Assembly (NCBI RefSeq): GCF_003597395.2
Contig: NC_133774.1
Location: 39,972,218-40,036,217 of the forward strand
Length of the DNA stretch: 64,000 bases
Reading direction: 5' to 3'
Origin: Chelonoidis abingdonii
Taxonomy: Eukaryota > Chordata > Testudines > Testudinidae
The notes under the pieces were generated by a model that saw only the letters and a list, made by a program, of their open reading frames with translations, made no database searches and was not told the DNA's origin. Below, one piece after another: positions 21,345-32,339 of this stretch. Positions within the stretch are counted from its first letter, which is position 1, and every line of letters starts with the position of its first letter. The translations under genes were made by a program, and so were the position numbers.

Positions 21345-21914
21345 AATATTCAGAGATGTTGTATGTAAGATACAGGAGGTAATTGTCCCTCTCTACTCGG
21401 CACTGGTGAGGCCTCAGCTGGAGTGCTGTGTACACTTTAGGAAAGACATGAACAAGTTGGCGACAGTCCAGAGAGCAACAAAAATGATACAAGGTTTAAT
21501 AAACCTGACCCATGAGGAAAGGTTAAAAAAAAAGGGGGAGGGCATGTTTAGTCTTGAGAAAAGATGACTGAGGAGGAAACCAATGACAGTGTTCAAATAC
21601 ATTAAGGGCTGTTACAAAGACAATGGTGATCAATTGTTCTCGAGGCCCACTAAAGGCAGGATAACCAGTAATGGGCTTAATCTGCAGCAATGAAGATTTA
21701 GGTTAGCTATTAGGAAAAACTTTCTAACTGTAAGAGTAATTAAGTTGTGGAATAGGCTTCCAAAGGAGATTATGGAACCTCCATCATTGGAAGTTAAGAA
21801 CAGTTGGATAAACATCAGGGATGGTCCAGGTTTACTTGGTCCAATCTCAGCGCAGGGGGCTGGACTTGATGACTTCTGAATGTCCCTTCCAGCCCCACAT
21901 TTCTATGTTTGTAT
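21345..21914 (+). pseudogene. CR1 LINE ORF2 C-terminus and 3' end
   Basis: The first frame reads [18 protein letters not shown] and [20 protein letters not shown], the conserved stretch C-terminal to the CR1 reverse transcriptase. Later frames hold LWNRLPKEIMEPPSLEVKNS-like sequence and the 3' tail ggctggacttgatgacttct followed by ttccagccccacatttctat. The reading frame is broken after about 21565 by a stop and small indels. In CR1 this region follows the RT in the ORF2 polyprotein, which copies its RNA into the genome in the nucleus. A short 5'-truncated dead copy. Confidence 0.85.
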
Positions 21915-21989
21915 GAAGGGCAATTAAGGAGTTCACACTAGCACTTTAAAATATAAACATTTATTTTTGTGGGGGGAGGGGGAAGAGGA

Positions 21990-22108
21990 GGGTGACCAGA
22001 CAGCAAGTGTGAAAAATTGGGACAGGGATTGGGGGTAATAGGAGCCTACATAAGAAAGAGACCCCAAAACTGGTACAGTCTCTATAAAATTGGGACATCT
22101 GGTCACCC
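21990..22108. mobile_element. GGGTGACCAGA MITE, second copy
   Basis: It begins GGGTGACCAGACAGC and ends ATCTGGTCACCC, and is the reverse complement of the 8460 element with about the same length (119 bp). TA follows the right end; the left flank is GA, so one side of the duplication has changed. Confidence 0.75.
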
Positions 22109-22779
22109 TAGGTGGGGAGGAGGGGGATACAAGCCAAGAGTTCTGAAAGATTTGGCTTAGAGAAAGTGCAATACTGCACCTTCTACTCTGCATACATAGA
22201 AAGAGAAGTGCGGGGCAATTTAGAAGGGTTGAGAGACATTTAGAGGAGTGGGTGTAGTAGTTACTACTAGATGTGCTCAGTAATGGGTTCTGAAGCTGTA
22301 CAGAAAGTTTCCACTGTGTGGAACCTGCAAAATTTTTTTGCCCTTGTCCACCATCTGAGAGCAGAGCCAGCCAGAGCTCAGAGGAAGAGAGTTATAAATA
22401 TGGGAGTTGGAAAAAGCCCTGAGGACTCAGTTGCTGATCAATGCTGTGCCAAGACATGTTGGCTAGGAATAGGGTTACCACCTCTGATATACAAAAGCCC
22501 CCCGGGATATCAGAGATAATCTTGATCCTGCAAAACTGGACAGCTGGTAGTGTGTACTGAGCATCCTTACAGATCTCCCAAGACAGCTACCTTAAAAAAC
22601 GATGATCTGGGGAAAATCTGTACAGGTGGCAACTCTAGATGTTAAGACTCCTTCCCAGTACCTATACCCTTTGGATATGGGTAACAGATTTCCTGTCTCA
22701 CAAGAAATCAAGGAGAAAATAAGTTATTATTGAGAGACTGGAACTTGCTGCTGACTGCAAGAATCTTTTCATAGGAAGG
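22109..22779. other. No recognised feature
   Basis: Mixed sequence with no coding signal and no transposon ends that I can identify. Confidence 0.4.
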
Positions 22780-23600
22780 GAAAACTGATCATGTAGTCTG
22801 ATCTTCTGTATAACACCAGCCATAAACCTTCCCCAAAATAACTCCCAGAGCATAGCTTTTAGAAAGAATATCCAATCTTGCTTTTAAAATGATCAGTGAT
22901 GGAAAATCCACTGTTACGCTTGCTAAATTGTTCCAATGGTTAACTATCCTTATTATTAAAAATTTACACCTTATCTCCAGGCTGAAGTTGTCTAGCTTCA
23001 ACTTCCACCCATTGGATCGTGTTATGCCTTTCTCTCTAGATTGAAGAGCCCGTTATTAAATATTTATTCCCCATGTAGATACTTATAGACTCTAATCAAG
23101 TCACCCCTTAATCCTCTCTTTGTTAAAATAAATAGATTGAGCTCCTTGAGTCTGTATAAGGCATGTTTGCTAATCCTTTAATAATTCTTGTGGCTCTTCT
23201 CTGAGCCCGCTATAGTGTATCAACATCCTCCTTAAATTATGGGCACCACAAGTGGACCCAGTATTCCAGCAGCAGTCACACCAGTGCCAAATAGAGAGAC
23301 AAGATAACCTCTCTCCTCCTACTTAACATTCCTGTTTATGCGTCTCAAGATTGCATAAGAACTTTTGGTTACAAGGTCATGCTGGGAGCTTATGTTCAAC
23401 TGATTATCCACCACAACTCCCAAAATTTTTCAGTCACTGCTTCCCAGAGGAGAGTCCCCCATCCTGTAAATATGGCCTATGTTCTGTGTTCCTAGGCATA
23501 TACATTTAGCCATATTAAAATGCATATTGTTTGCTTGTGGACAGTTTACTAAGCGATCCAAATTTGTACACATATTTTTTCAGACTGTTCTTACTTTGGA
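22780..23600 (-). pseudogene. CR1 LINE fragment, minus strand
   Basis: Read on the minus strand this covers the end of a CR1 RT region through the C-terminus toward the 3' end, with words such as gtgcccataatttaaggagg and gggtgacttgattagagt. The minus frame at 22789-23001 holds IRIVNHWNNLASVTVDFPSL, the CR1 C-terminal pattern. Many frameshifts; an old divergent subfamily close to the one at 50015 and 55945. Confidence 0.8.
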
Positions 23601-23689
23601 GGGGGTTACCCTGAGGTGGGTCCCCAAAAGGCAGAGAAGGATTCTGTTCAAATATGCAAGCTGGGAAGATATCCCATGCTGTTGTTTGA

Positions 23690-23955
23690 ACATAAAAGTG
23701 GCCATACTGAGTCAGACCAAAGGTCCATATAGCCTGGGATCCTGTCTTCTGACAGTGGCCAACGCCAGGTGCCCCAGAGGGAATGATCAGAACAGGTAAT
23801 CATCCAGTGATCCATCCCATCACCCATTCCCAGCTTCTGGCAAACAGGCTAGAGACACCATCCCTGCCCATCCTGGCTAATAACCATTGATAGACCTATC
23901 CTCCATGAACTTATCTAGTTCTTTTTTGAACCTGGTAGTTCTTTAATGGTGTCCC
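23690..23955 (-). repeat. CR1 LINE 3' end, minus strand
   Basis: The plus strand reads ccatactgagtcagaccaaa, then ctgacagtggccaacgccag and cctgcccatcctggctaata, which is the reverse complement of the most common turtle CR1 3' end. Similar pieces occur at 32451, 34395 and 40103. Confidence 0.9.
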
Positions 23956-24436
23956 CAGAGCTGCTATAGTAGTGGAAGAGAAACACCATCTATATGGGGA
24001 TTACTGTGCAATCTTCAGGCCAAATTAGTGCCCTGCCATAAAAGTAAAAACTTAAGTCAAACACCTATGGCTCAACATAAAATGCACTGCAAAGGAAATA
24101 GAATTCTGCGGTAACCTGAAGGGGGATGAGTGCCTTAAGAATATCATTTTTTGAAGTGCCTTTGTAGCATGAGTTAGATGAATTACCTCATAATACCTCA
24201 TATTTGTTCACTGCTGATAGGAATGAATGAAACCATAAGTCACATACATGATTCCAATGCTTTTTCTTTTCCATATCTGCTGTTACAACAAAAGTGCCTT
24301 TCCTTCCAACCATCTGCTCCTTAACCCACACAGTGCCTTCATCTTGGCTGGGATGAGTTTAGGGGTGGGGATGGACCAGGCAAGTGAGAGAGCAACAAGC
24401 CACCCCATTAAGGGGATGTGCAAAAGGACCCAAAGC
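23956..24436. other. No recognised feature
   Basis: AT-rich sequence with no coding signal or transposon end that I recognise. Confidence 0.4.
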
Positions 24437-25407
24437 TCAAGCAGTGGTTGTGTTTAAGTATTTACAGAAGAAAAGGAATAGAGAATTTTTACATTCTCCA
24501 GAACATCTACTATTATGAGCAACAGGTGGTTGGAGGACTGGGTCAGGGGGCGGTTTGAAAACATAGGAAGAGAAGAGAGGGTAAAGCAACACAGTGATCT
24601 CCAGCTGATACTCTGAACAAAGCTGTTTAAGATGCCCCTGTTCAGTTGTAAAAAGATATGCAATACAATAATTACTGGAAGTGGTCCCCTCTCCAGTTTG
24701 GATCCTCACTGCTGCTTCAGACTGAGCCACAGGCTGTGATTGGAGAGGGGGCAGGTGGGTCCTGGTGTCCATGACTGCATCTGTTTCAGGGTTTATTAAG
24801 CTGATGAGATCCTGGATTTGAGGATCAATCAAGGGGTCCACAAAATGCCGAACATGAGTACTGGGTTCTCCCACAAACATGCAGTCCAGCTCCTCATGGA
24901 ATGCAGCTACCCTAAAAGCTTTCCTAGCAATTCTATTATTGCCCTTAGTTCTTATAGCCCGGTCACAGCTCCTCTGCTGTATTACAGCACTGGTGTGGGT
25001 CCAGTGGAACCCTCATCCTGCATTTGTTGTGATTCCCGCTTGCAGACCTCTGCTAAGTGAATGTCATTCAGAAAGGCCCGATGGCCACTGTTATTGGTTC
25101 CTGGAGGAGCTGCCGTAACCCTCCCTCCTGGAGTGTCAGACAACCCCTTGCCCACAGTGATACATACACTTAATACAATGCAGCTGACTGGGCCATAGAA
25201 AGAAGCAGGTAAAGGTTCCTGGCCACATCGATTTTCTGTCTCCTGAATATCAGCTGGAGATGATTCTTGCATAAGAGAAATGGCTATAAGAGGAGAGGGC
25301 AGATGCCCCAAATCATCTCTTCCCTGCTCTCTACTCACAGCATCATCAACCCATGAAGAACAAAGAAAGCAGCATTGGACTGGGGCAGGGGCGAGATCCT
25401 GACTCAA
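24437..25407 (-). pseudogene. Possible Harbinger Myb/SANT-like partner remnant
   Basis: Two minus-strand frames (25407-24982 and 24940-24437) are open over unusual lengths for this AT-rich area. The segment AFHEELDCMFVGEPSTHVRH followed by FVDPLIDPQ resembles, in spacing and key residues, FYKELDAILGGDPTANPRTT of the Myb-like protein encoded at 54737-55261 in this window. Proline-, glutamine- and serine-rich sequence follows, as in that family. No terminal repeats or transposase were found around it. The similarity is short and could be chance; it may also be an unrelated low-complexity frame. Confidence 0.3.
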
Positions 25408-25479
25408 AGTGGTTCAGTCAGTAACACTGCTGGAACATGCAGTGAGAGACCTTTGCTTCATATTCACATAGCTTGTTAA

Positions 25480-25956
25480 GTCGGTGTTAGTTGTGTTTTA
25501 CCTTTTATTTCTTTATAACCAATTCTGATTTATGCACCTTATTACTTGTAGTCACTTAAAATCTATCTTTCAGTAGTTAATAAATTCATGTAGTTGTTTT
25601 ATCTAAATAAGTGTGTTTGGGAAACTCCATTTGGGATAACAAGATTTGTGCATATCATTTTCTATTAATAAATGATAGACTTTATATGAGCTTGTACTGT
25701 CCAGGGGGGTTCTGGGCAGTACAAGACACACATTTCTGGGGGAAGTCAGGGACTGGGAGTTTGCTGATGTTGCTCTGCAGTATAATTAATAAGTGACTAG
25801 CTATAGCACTCATACAGAATAACTGGAAGTGATTTACATGATGAGGTCTGTGTGTGGTTGCTGTCACAGTGAAGCAGTGTAAAAGGCACCCCAGACTGGG
25901 GAATTAAGGGGACACAGCTATCCATTAGCCCAGATTGTACTCTGGGTAATGTCACA
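25480..25956 (-). repeat. LTR-like repeat starting TGTGACATTACCC, minus strand
   Basis: Read on the minus strand it begins TGTGACATTACCC at 25956 and contains attaactactgaaagatag then attttaagtgactacaag, matching the core of the 20043 repeat in inverted orientation. The lower boundary is approximate. Confidence 0.5.
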
Positions 25957-26639
25957 AATAGTTTTTGTTTAAATGATAACATATTTGTTTCCACAGAAAC
26001 CCAGCTCATTCAGTGTGCACATTAAATTGTACTGTGATACTGGAATGGCTGACATCAAGCAGTCTGATCTATATAGTTACAGTCTTGGTCTAAGCTGACG
26101 GGTGTATTAAGTGCCCTTCTTCCACATGGAATAGAAGCAGCAATTAAGCCCTTTTATGGAGTGAGATAGTTTCTATTCTCTCTAGCTACCACTCATGGCA
26201 ATCAGCCACATAGCAAAGCCTGAGCAGGGCTAAGCTGTGCGATCCAAGGGGTTTCCTTGGGACTGATTGCAAACATAGGGGCGAAGTAATTGACTGCATG
26301 TGGGGGTGAGGGACAGAAAACCAGAATAAAGTGAGAAGCAGTGGTGAACATGGCCCCAGAAGGAAGACAAGAGAGAGACCTTCTCTTGGGGACAGGACAG
26401 GCTGGAAAGTCAGATTTGGATTTCTGAGTAAGGAAACCAGCTGCCTTGTTCCTATTGTATTCAGGAAAACAGGACTCTGTGTACACTTTTTTGATACAAT
26501 CCTGTCTACTGATTGAGAAATACCTGACATATTATCAATTTCTCCCCCTAAAGGAAACAATCCGGCAAGGCCCTGAATATTGGCTAACTACCCAGACCCA
26601 AAAGAGTCAATAGTACATAAGAATGAGGCAGTTGAGCAA
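25957..26639. other. No recognised feature
   Basis: The minus-strand open frames at 26186-26560 show no family resemblance. No transposon ends seen. Confidence 0.35.
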
Positions 26640-27295
26640 TGCTTACTATTCTGTGAATCTTCAAGTGACAGAACAGTGAGTCAGTGACCATGTAATTGGC
26701 AGCCACAAATTCCACAGTCATAGCACGTTTCTGTTCTTCTGCCGGATACCAGAGTTCCTGAGGGTACTTCCCTAGGTGTTATCCTTTCCTACATGCTCAT
26801 TAAAGTCACTCAGGACCATGACAACATCTCTTCTTGAAGTTTCAGTTGAGACTGACTGCAGTTGCTGGTAAAATTTATGTGCCATGCCTCATTGGCCTTG
26901 AGATTAGTGGGACTATACACTCTAATGATGATAAGATGCACACAGTTGGTAGAGAATCAGACCTTGATAAATTGCTCATTAAATCACCTACCAATTCTGC
27001 ATGGGTATAGTGTGAAAGTACAAGGGCCACCTCTTGCTGGAGCAACCCATCAGGGGTGCTGAGAACAAAAACGTATAGTCCTCAACTTTCTTTTCACCAC
27101 TTCCTGGCCAGTGCACTTCAGATCAGATACAGATATCAATATTCCAGCTTTAAAACTGCTTGGCAGGAAGGACAGCTTTAGCTGTTTCAAACAATGCTCT
27201 AACATTCTAGGCACCAATTGTACATTTGTTGCCAGCATGCAGGATATTAGATTGGTCCGTTTGGACTGGGGCATCAAGCAGGTGGCAACTGTCAA
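26640..27295 (-). pseudogene. LINE apurinic-type endonuclease domain remnant
   Basis: In three broken minus-strand frames the order of an APE endonuclease can be followed. First comes LISCMLATNVQLVPRML and GILISVSDLKCTGQE (27270-27100), next VALVLSHYTHAELVGDLM, then RVYSPTNLKANEAWHINF, then VMVLSDFNEHVGKDNT (about 26830-26780), the DFN motif that belongs to the active site. VEFVAANYMVTD closes it. The domain nicks target DNA to prime reverse transcription. Frames change at least three times and stops are present, so it is dead. The clade appears closer to the LINEs annotated as craniofacial-like endonucleases than to CR1, but I am not sure. Confidence 0.6.
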
Positions 27296-27439
27296 ATACT
27301 GGAGCAGTGTTACAAACAGTACTAGAGGATGCTCAAAAGATGAGGAGATTCATATAGCAACACCTGCCACCATATTTTGGGCCCTTCAACAGCCTCTGTG
27401 AGGATGTCATGCCAGAAAGGTGTGGATATATAGAAATAC

Positions 27440-27760
27440 ATCTATACCAACTATATTGTACAACAGTGAAACATGGGCACAGATGAAGGCTGAAGAGTAG
27501 CAGACTGACATTTTTTATTCTTATCATGTTCATCAGCTGTTCCATATTAAGTGGCAGACAAGATCAACAACGAGGATATATGTACTTGAACCCAGCAACT
27601 GCATCCATCAGCACTGGTTCAGTTTTTGCAGCTTTCTTGGAATGGATATATTACAAGTGGAAGTCAATAAATTACAAAACACATTTTCGAAGGAATGCCA
27701 CTTCACAGCTGATGAGTACATGGTCCCCAAAAGCCTTGGTGGCTCAATAAGATTACCAGT
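27440..27760 (+). pseudogene. LINE post-RT segment remnant, plus strand
   Basis: The plus-strand frame from 27453 reads ILYNSETWAQMKAEE, stop, QTDIFYSYHVHQLFHIKWQT. This follows the widespread LINE pattern of LLYGSETW, then an F...H...R..I..I.WQD block. Further on ECHFTADEYMVPKSLGG may belong to it. It lies only 150 bases from the endonuclease remnant at 26640-27295 but on the opposite strand, so the pair is either an inverted insertion or two independent copies. Confidence 0.5.
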
Positions 27761-28094
27761 GATGGACAAAATAAATATCCAGTCAGATTACCAAGGGCCT
27801 TGCTAGAGATCAATCCAGGTGGCACTCTATCTGCAAGGGTTTGTGATTTGCCCTGATGGTGACGTTTATTCACAGCACTCTGTGCATATAAGTTCACCTC
27901 TGTTCAGTTGCATACATGTAAATTTGGAGTAAATCCATTAGTTCAGTTTACTTTGAAAAGACCAGAGAGGTAATTCAAACAGAGTTTGATCAAGAATGAG
28001 ACGTAGCTGCATAGAATGACTCAATACCTTTGTATGCTCCAGCTGGGCACTGAATGATGGCTCATATTATGGAAACAGAAGTACATACTCATGC

Positions 28095-28255
28095 AGGGGA
28101 AGGATAGCTCAGTGGTTTGAGCACGGGCCTGCTAAACCCAGGATTATGAGCTCAATCCTTGAAGAGGCAATTTGGGGATTGGTCCTGCCTTAAGCAGGGG
28201 GTTGGACTAGATAATCTCCTGAGGTCCCTTCCAATCCTAATATTCTATGTAATTA
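28095..28255 (+). mobile_element. tRNA-derived SINE with CR1-like tail (turtle Pol III SINE)
   Basis: The head reads ggggaaggatagctcagtgg then tttgagcacggg, a Pol III A box, and ggattatgagctcaatcc, a B box. The body continues with gggggttggactagataatc and the tail ctgaggtcccttccaatcct, atattctatg. This layout is that of the tRNA-derived SINE known from cryptodiran turtles, which borrows a LINE 3' tail for mobilisation. It does not fold as a functional tRNA. It is the strongest single clue to the organism. Confidence 0.85.
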
Positions 28256-29659
28256 AAGGCTCTTATAATGCACAAGAGAGCATAGTAAAAGTTGAGTGAT
28301 TAGCTATACCAATTCCTGACTTGAGTACTTAACTTTGTAATCTTAATCTTGGTAAGAAATTAAATTTCCTAAGAAGCTATTTAGAAAAGAAAAAGAAAAA
28401 CTATAGAAGTTCTTTATATGTTTAATATGGGACTACAGGATGAATAGCATGCACCAAGTTGCTAGAATTCTGGTGGCTGTGGGATCTATAAAGTTAAGCT
28501 CAAACACAGTTGGTCATTAATTGATGTTTAAACCCCTTCAACTTGTCTGGAATAACACAGCCAGTGACCCTGGTCTGTAGGTGAAAAAGCAGACTAAGAT
28601 CAGAGTCTTTCACTATTTGCACTTTAACTATACCAAGCACAGTGGGGAGAAGTTATCATGGCCTGAGGTTGAGGCATAGCATATTCCTTCCAAGAAAGGT
28701 CTTCTCCTGAAGTCCAGTCCTCCCTCCTCTGCCCTTTTTTAAAATGTATATAAACAGGACTACTTCTTGAAGGAGGTCCAGCTGTCAGTCCCTTCCTCCA
28801 AGAAGGACAGTCTGTACACTCCCTTCAGTCTGGTAGATGTTAATTTCCCTCACCTCCAAGGAAGTTTACTAATCTTTTCTTCAGCTGGCAGGGGATGAAG
28901 TACATACACCAGGCACAAAGCACTAACTCTGTGAGTGATTGTCATCTCTGTGTGGAGGGCAAGCAGAACATGTATGCATCACATAAACTCTTGGGGCTTA
29001 CATGGTATACAAGCCTTACGGTGGTCTTTTGCACAGTGAAGAAGCTTGCCTTACTGAAGGCCTGATGCACCTCCTTTTATGGTCACTGGCAGCTGGTTTT
29101 ACACATTGAATGAGGCTGGATTATGTGTACGCAGTTACAGACACAAGTCTTACCAAGTTTTTGTAGGACAGCCATTTATATACAGTTTGCACACACCCCT
29201 GCATGCTTCATAAGAACAGTGGGAGGTGGCTGATGAACTGTTAATGCTGTTGGATGGCGCCAAATTGGTGTGGCCATACTGAATGAATGGTGAGAACATG
29301 GCTTGACATGACTGAACTGCAAAAGAGGGTTCTGGGAGCAGAATCCTTTTCCTAGTATCAGGCAGATGCCAGAGGTGAAACTGACTGGCTCCATTCTGCA
29401 TATATGATCAGTACTGATCTTTGAGTCAGCAAAGATGTCCACTTGAAAGCAAACAACACATGGAGAACATACTGAATGGAGCCTTGGCTGACTGGGGAAT
29501 CTAGACCCTGTTGAAGGACATCACACAGGGGGCTGAAGTGAATGATTGATAAGGAAGTGAATGTTGGGTAATTTTCAGTTGGCACCACTCTGCCATCTCC
29601 TCCTAAAGTATTAATTAGGTAAAAATTAGTAACCACATGCCCACTGGGCATGCTTTTAA
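28256..29659. other. No recognised gene; TATA-like site at 28744
   Basis: The sequence has no family I recognise. A TATA-like atgtatataaacagg lies at 28744-28758 amid imperfect ggaggtcc / ggactacttct repeats, but no gene follows that I can support. Upper part may belong to the ERV flank. Confidence 0.35.
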
Positions 29660-30197
29660 GAATATGTGACTCCTTTGAGGAAAAAGAGTATAAAAATCAA
29701 GCAAATTAAATTACTGTGGAGGGATTTCTTAATTAACGCTTAAAGAAGCAATGCTGCTAGCCAGAGTAACCAAAACTCTGCTCCGTGGGCTCAAGTGTGA
29801 ACCAGAGAGATCTACAGACAGCTAAGGCCTTGCCTCGAGGGAATCCAAGACAGACCAGAGGGCTGAGGAGACCAGACTTGGCGAGAAGAAGTCATCCATA
29901 GAATTGATAACCACCTTCTCTGTTTGCCAAGCAGGAACTGTGTGAGGCTAGCACAGGGCCTGTTTCTGTATGTTTGTGAAAGAGAGGCTCGCTAAGAGGA
30001 ATATATAGCTCTTAATGTATAGTTCTTAATGTCTAACATAGGATTGTGTGCTTAATGTAACCTTTTCCCGTTTGTATAATTCCTTCTCAAATAAACGGCA
30101 CTGTACGCAAGATAATTACTGTGGACCTTTTTCACTGGTATGACAGTAATCTGCTCCACTAGGAGCCATTAAAGATCCATTGGGGGTCGTAGCCCCC
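29660..30197 (+). repeat. Endogenous retrovirus 5' LTR (approximate limits)
   Basis: The segment precedes a primer-binding-like site and a gag-like region. It contains TATA-like atatatag at 30001-30008 and an AATAAA signal at 30090-30095, an arrangement expected for an LTR. The 5' limit is not fixed because no 3' LTR or TSD was found in the window. Confidence 0.55.
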
Positions 30198-30215
30198 TGG
30201 TGCCAACTTTGGGTA
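30198..30215 (+). other. Putative ERV primer-binding site
   Basis: TGGTGCCAACTTTGGGTA follows the LTR. The TGG start is the complement of a tRNA CCA end. The rest resembles tRNA-Leu-type sites of class III ERVs only loosely. Confidence 0.4.
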
Positions 30216-30699
30216 GCAGAGGAAGTTACTGTTGTGTCCAAGAAAAAGAGGTCTTTAAACTGAATTAAACTGTTTCTGAACTGGCTGCGTGCGAAGAGCT
30301 TGGTATCCTGAATCACTGGTGTTAACCGACTAATTTAAACAAAGTAAATCAGTTCTGACGTATTAATTTTTGCTCAGGGACCAGATTTAGTTACAGTGCG
30401 CGGAGAGGGAAATATACCAGTGAGGGGGTTGTATTGATTATTTCTAGAGTCGATGATGTTTTGCAAACACAGACAGGGAAGGGTCATCGAACCGGAGGAT
30501 GAGGGGGACGCCCTGAATCCTCCAGTTTGGTTGATGATTGTTTGTTAAAACAAGTATTTAAAAGCTTGGGGTCTGATCCATGTCTGCCTGATGCAGTCTC
30601 CACACCGCATGAGGAAGTTTTGGACAACTTGCTGTTGAGGTACTGAAAGGGTTACACTCCCGAGAAAGCCCAAACAGCAGCACATGTCATCTGTAAAGG

Positions 30700-31800
30700 A
30701 TGCTTGTAAAGGAGCAAGATGATGTGCAAAAAAGTTTGGAACAGGAATTGGAAAAACTAAAATTGCAGAATGAAAGCCTGAAACGTGACTTGCAAACTGC
30801 TGTAGCACAAAATGTAACCAAGGCTCAGCAGGTAACAGCTTTAACCCATACATGTCCAGAAAGAATAAATATACAGGTGGAAGAGGAAGAGGAGCCCCTG
30901 TCAGGGCCTCCGGCAGCCCAGCCAGTAGTGATAGCAAAATGCCTCAGCCTTCATGGCAAATACAAGAGGAAGTAAATCATCCTCCGACTGAAACTAAAAA
31001 CAAGTACTGGCTAAACAAATGGACTTTTGACTAAGAGAACGTGTTTGTCTTGGCTTTTGGAATATGTGGTTAGAATACATTTAGATCTTGAAGATTTAAG
31101 AGAACTGCTAACTTGTGCTGGCCCTACGGAAGGAACAGCTTTGTTGGCAGAAATTGAGGCAGGGTTAAACTAAGGTGACAGAGATGGTGTTATCCAGAAG
31201 GTAGCGCAATACTTTCTGACCCCCTCTGAATTGAGAAGGACAATCCAAGTATTTTTGTTAATACATCAGAAGGAAAAAGAATCTGTTATGGCTTATTGGA
31301 CGGGGTTGTGGTTAGTATGCTCTCTGGCTGAAATCGAGGAAAAACAGCTGACAGATCTGACCTATGATGGTTTAAGGAAACCTGTTAAGGTGTTCATAGG
31401 ATCCTGGATGGATTTAGATCAGGTTGAATTGATTGAAGCAGCTTAGGAGGCAGAAAGGTAGCAAGTAGAGTGATTAGTGAGGCTCTCTACAGCAATCAAG
31501 CAGGCTGTAATGGCTCCAACCACACTGATATGGGACGTGGTAATTGCAATGAAATAGGACAAGCCCGGGGACAGCATGATAGGAGACGTGAAGTATGTAG
31601 TGGGGGATCATTGCAACCTCAGGGCTCAACTTCAGGAAAGAGGGGCAGATATGGCCAGTTTGGATGGGAAACCTCTGGAGACTTTGCTAGCTGCTTTAAG
31701 TGATTTGATGGGGACTAGATCACAGTCAACGCTGCAACCAGGAGTTAAGGCTGTTGAGACCATGGGAACAGGTACAGAAGATCTGCTGTGAGTTCTTATG
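30700..31800 (+). pseudogene. ERV gag-like region, broken
   Basis: The frame from 30700 begins with a charged heptad-like stretch (QKSLEQELEKLKLQNESLKR) that predicts a coiled coil, then a proline-rich linker. A second frame (31231-31446) has the size and hydrophobic pattern of a capsid segment. A third (31470-31703) is rich in Gly, Arg and Gln, like a nucleic-acid-binding end. The order, between an LTR and a protease remnant, is that of gag. The frames are separated by stops and frameshifts, so no protein can be made. A coiled-coil N-terminus is seen in spuma-like and class III gag proteins, but assignment is uncertain. Confidence 0.5.
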
Positions 31801-31939
31801 GCTTGTTATCCCCGGAATTGGCAACTCCTGTCAGGGAGGCTCCACATGGCAGTAAAAATGCCTCACCTTTAGCAACCCCACCCCCAAAGGTAAATGTTAG
31901 TAGCCAACTTACAGCCTCCCACAATTGGTAAATCTTACA

Positions 31940-32020
31940 TGGAAGAGGGGACAGAAGAAAACATACTTAATGCTGGCATTAGTTAATACAGGAACAAAGA
32001 CAACTTAAAGTATTAAAATA
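31940..32020 (+). pseudogene. ERV protease remnant
   Basis: A short frame reads LMLALVNTGTKTT and then a stop. This is the retroviral aspartic protease active-site neighbourhood, with the catalytic Asp of DTG replaced by Asn. It lies between gag-like and RT-like sequence, as expected. Confidence 0.55.
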
Positions 32021-32339
32021 CCTGCCGTGGGTAGTAGATCAAACTAAATGTTAAATAAATACAGTGATTTGTAACAGTATAACTGAAAAAGCCATATTAA
32101 AAGTAGATCTTGTATAACAGGAAAAGTGAATGATTCATTTGGAAGAAAGGCTGGTTGTGAAGAAAGAGACCAGGTTATTTCAGAAGGATTGAGACAGTGA
32201 GCCTGCAAAACTATGGCAGCTGTGGCACTGCCAGATAATAAGTGGATAAGGAAATTTCTCATGGTTTTGCTTGAAAGAAAAGGCAGTGGTAAAGATAGTG
32301 AAGAAAAAAAAAATATGTAAACGTCAACTCCTCAGTATT

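Noticed and set aside
28095..28170. Possible tRNA gene
   Set aside because: A and B boxes are present, but the body does not give a tRNA fold and a CR1-like tail follows. It is a SINE.
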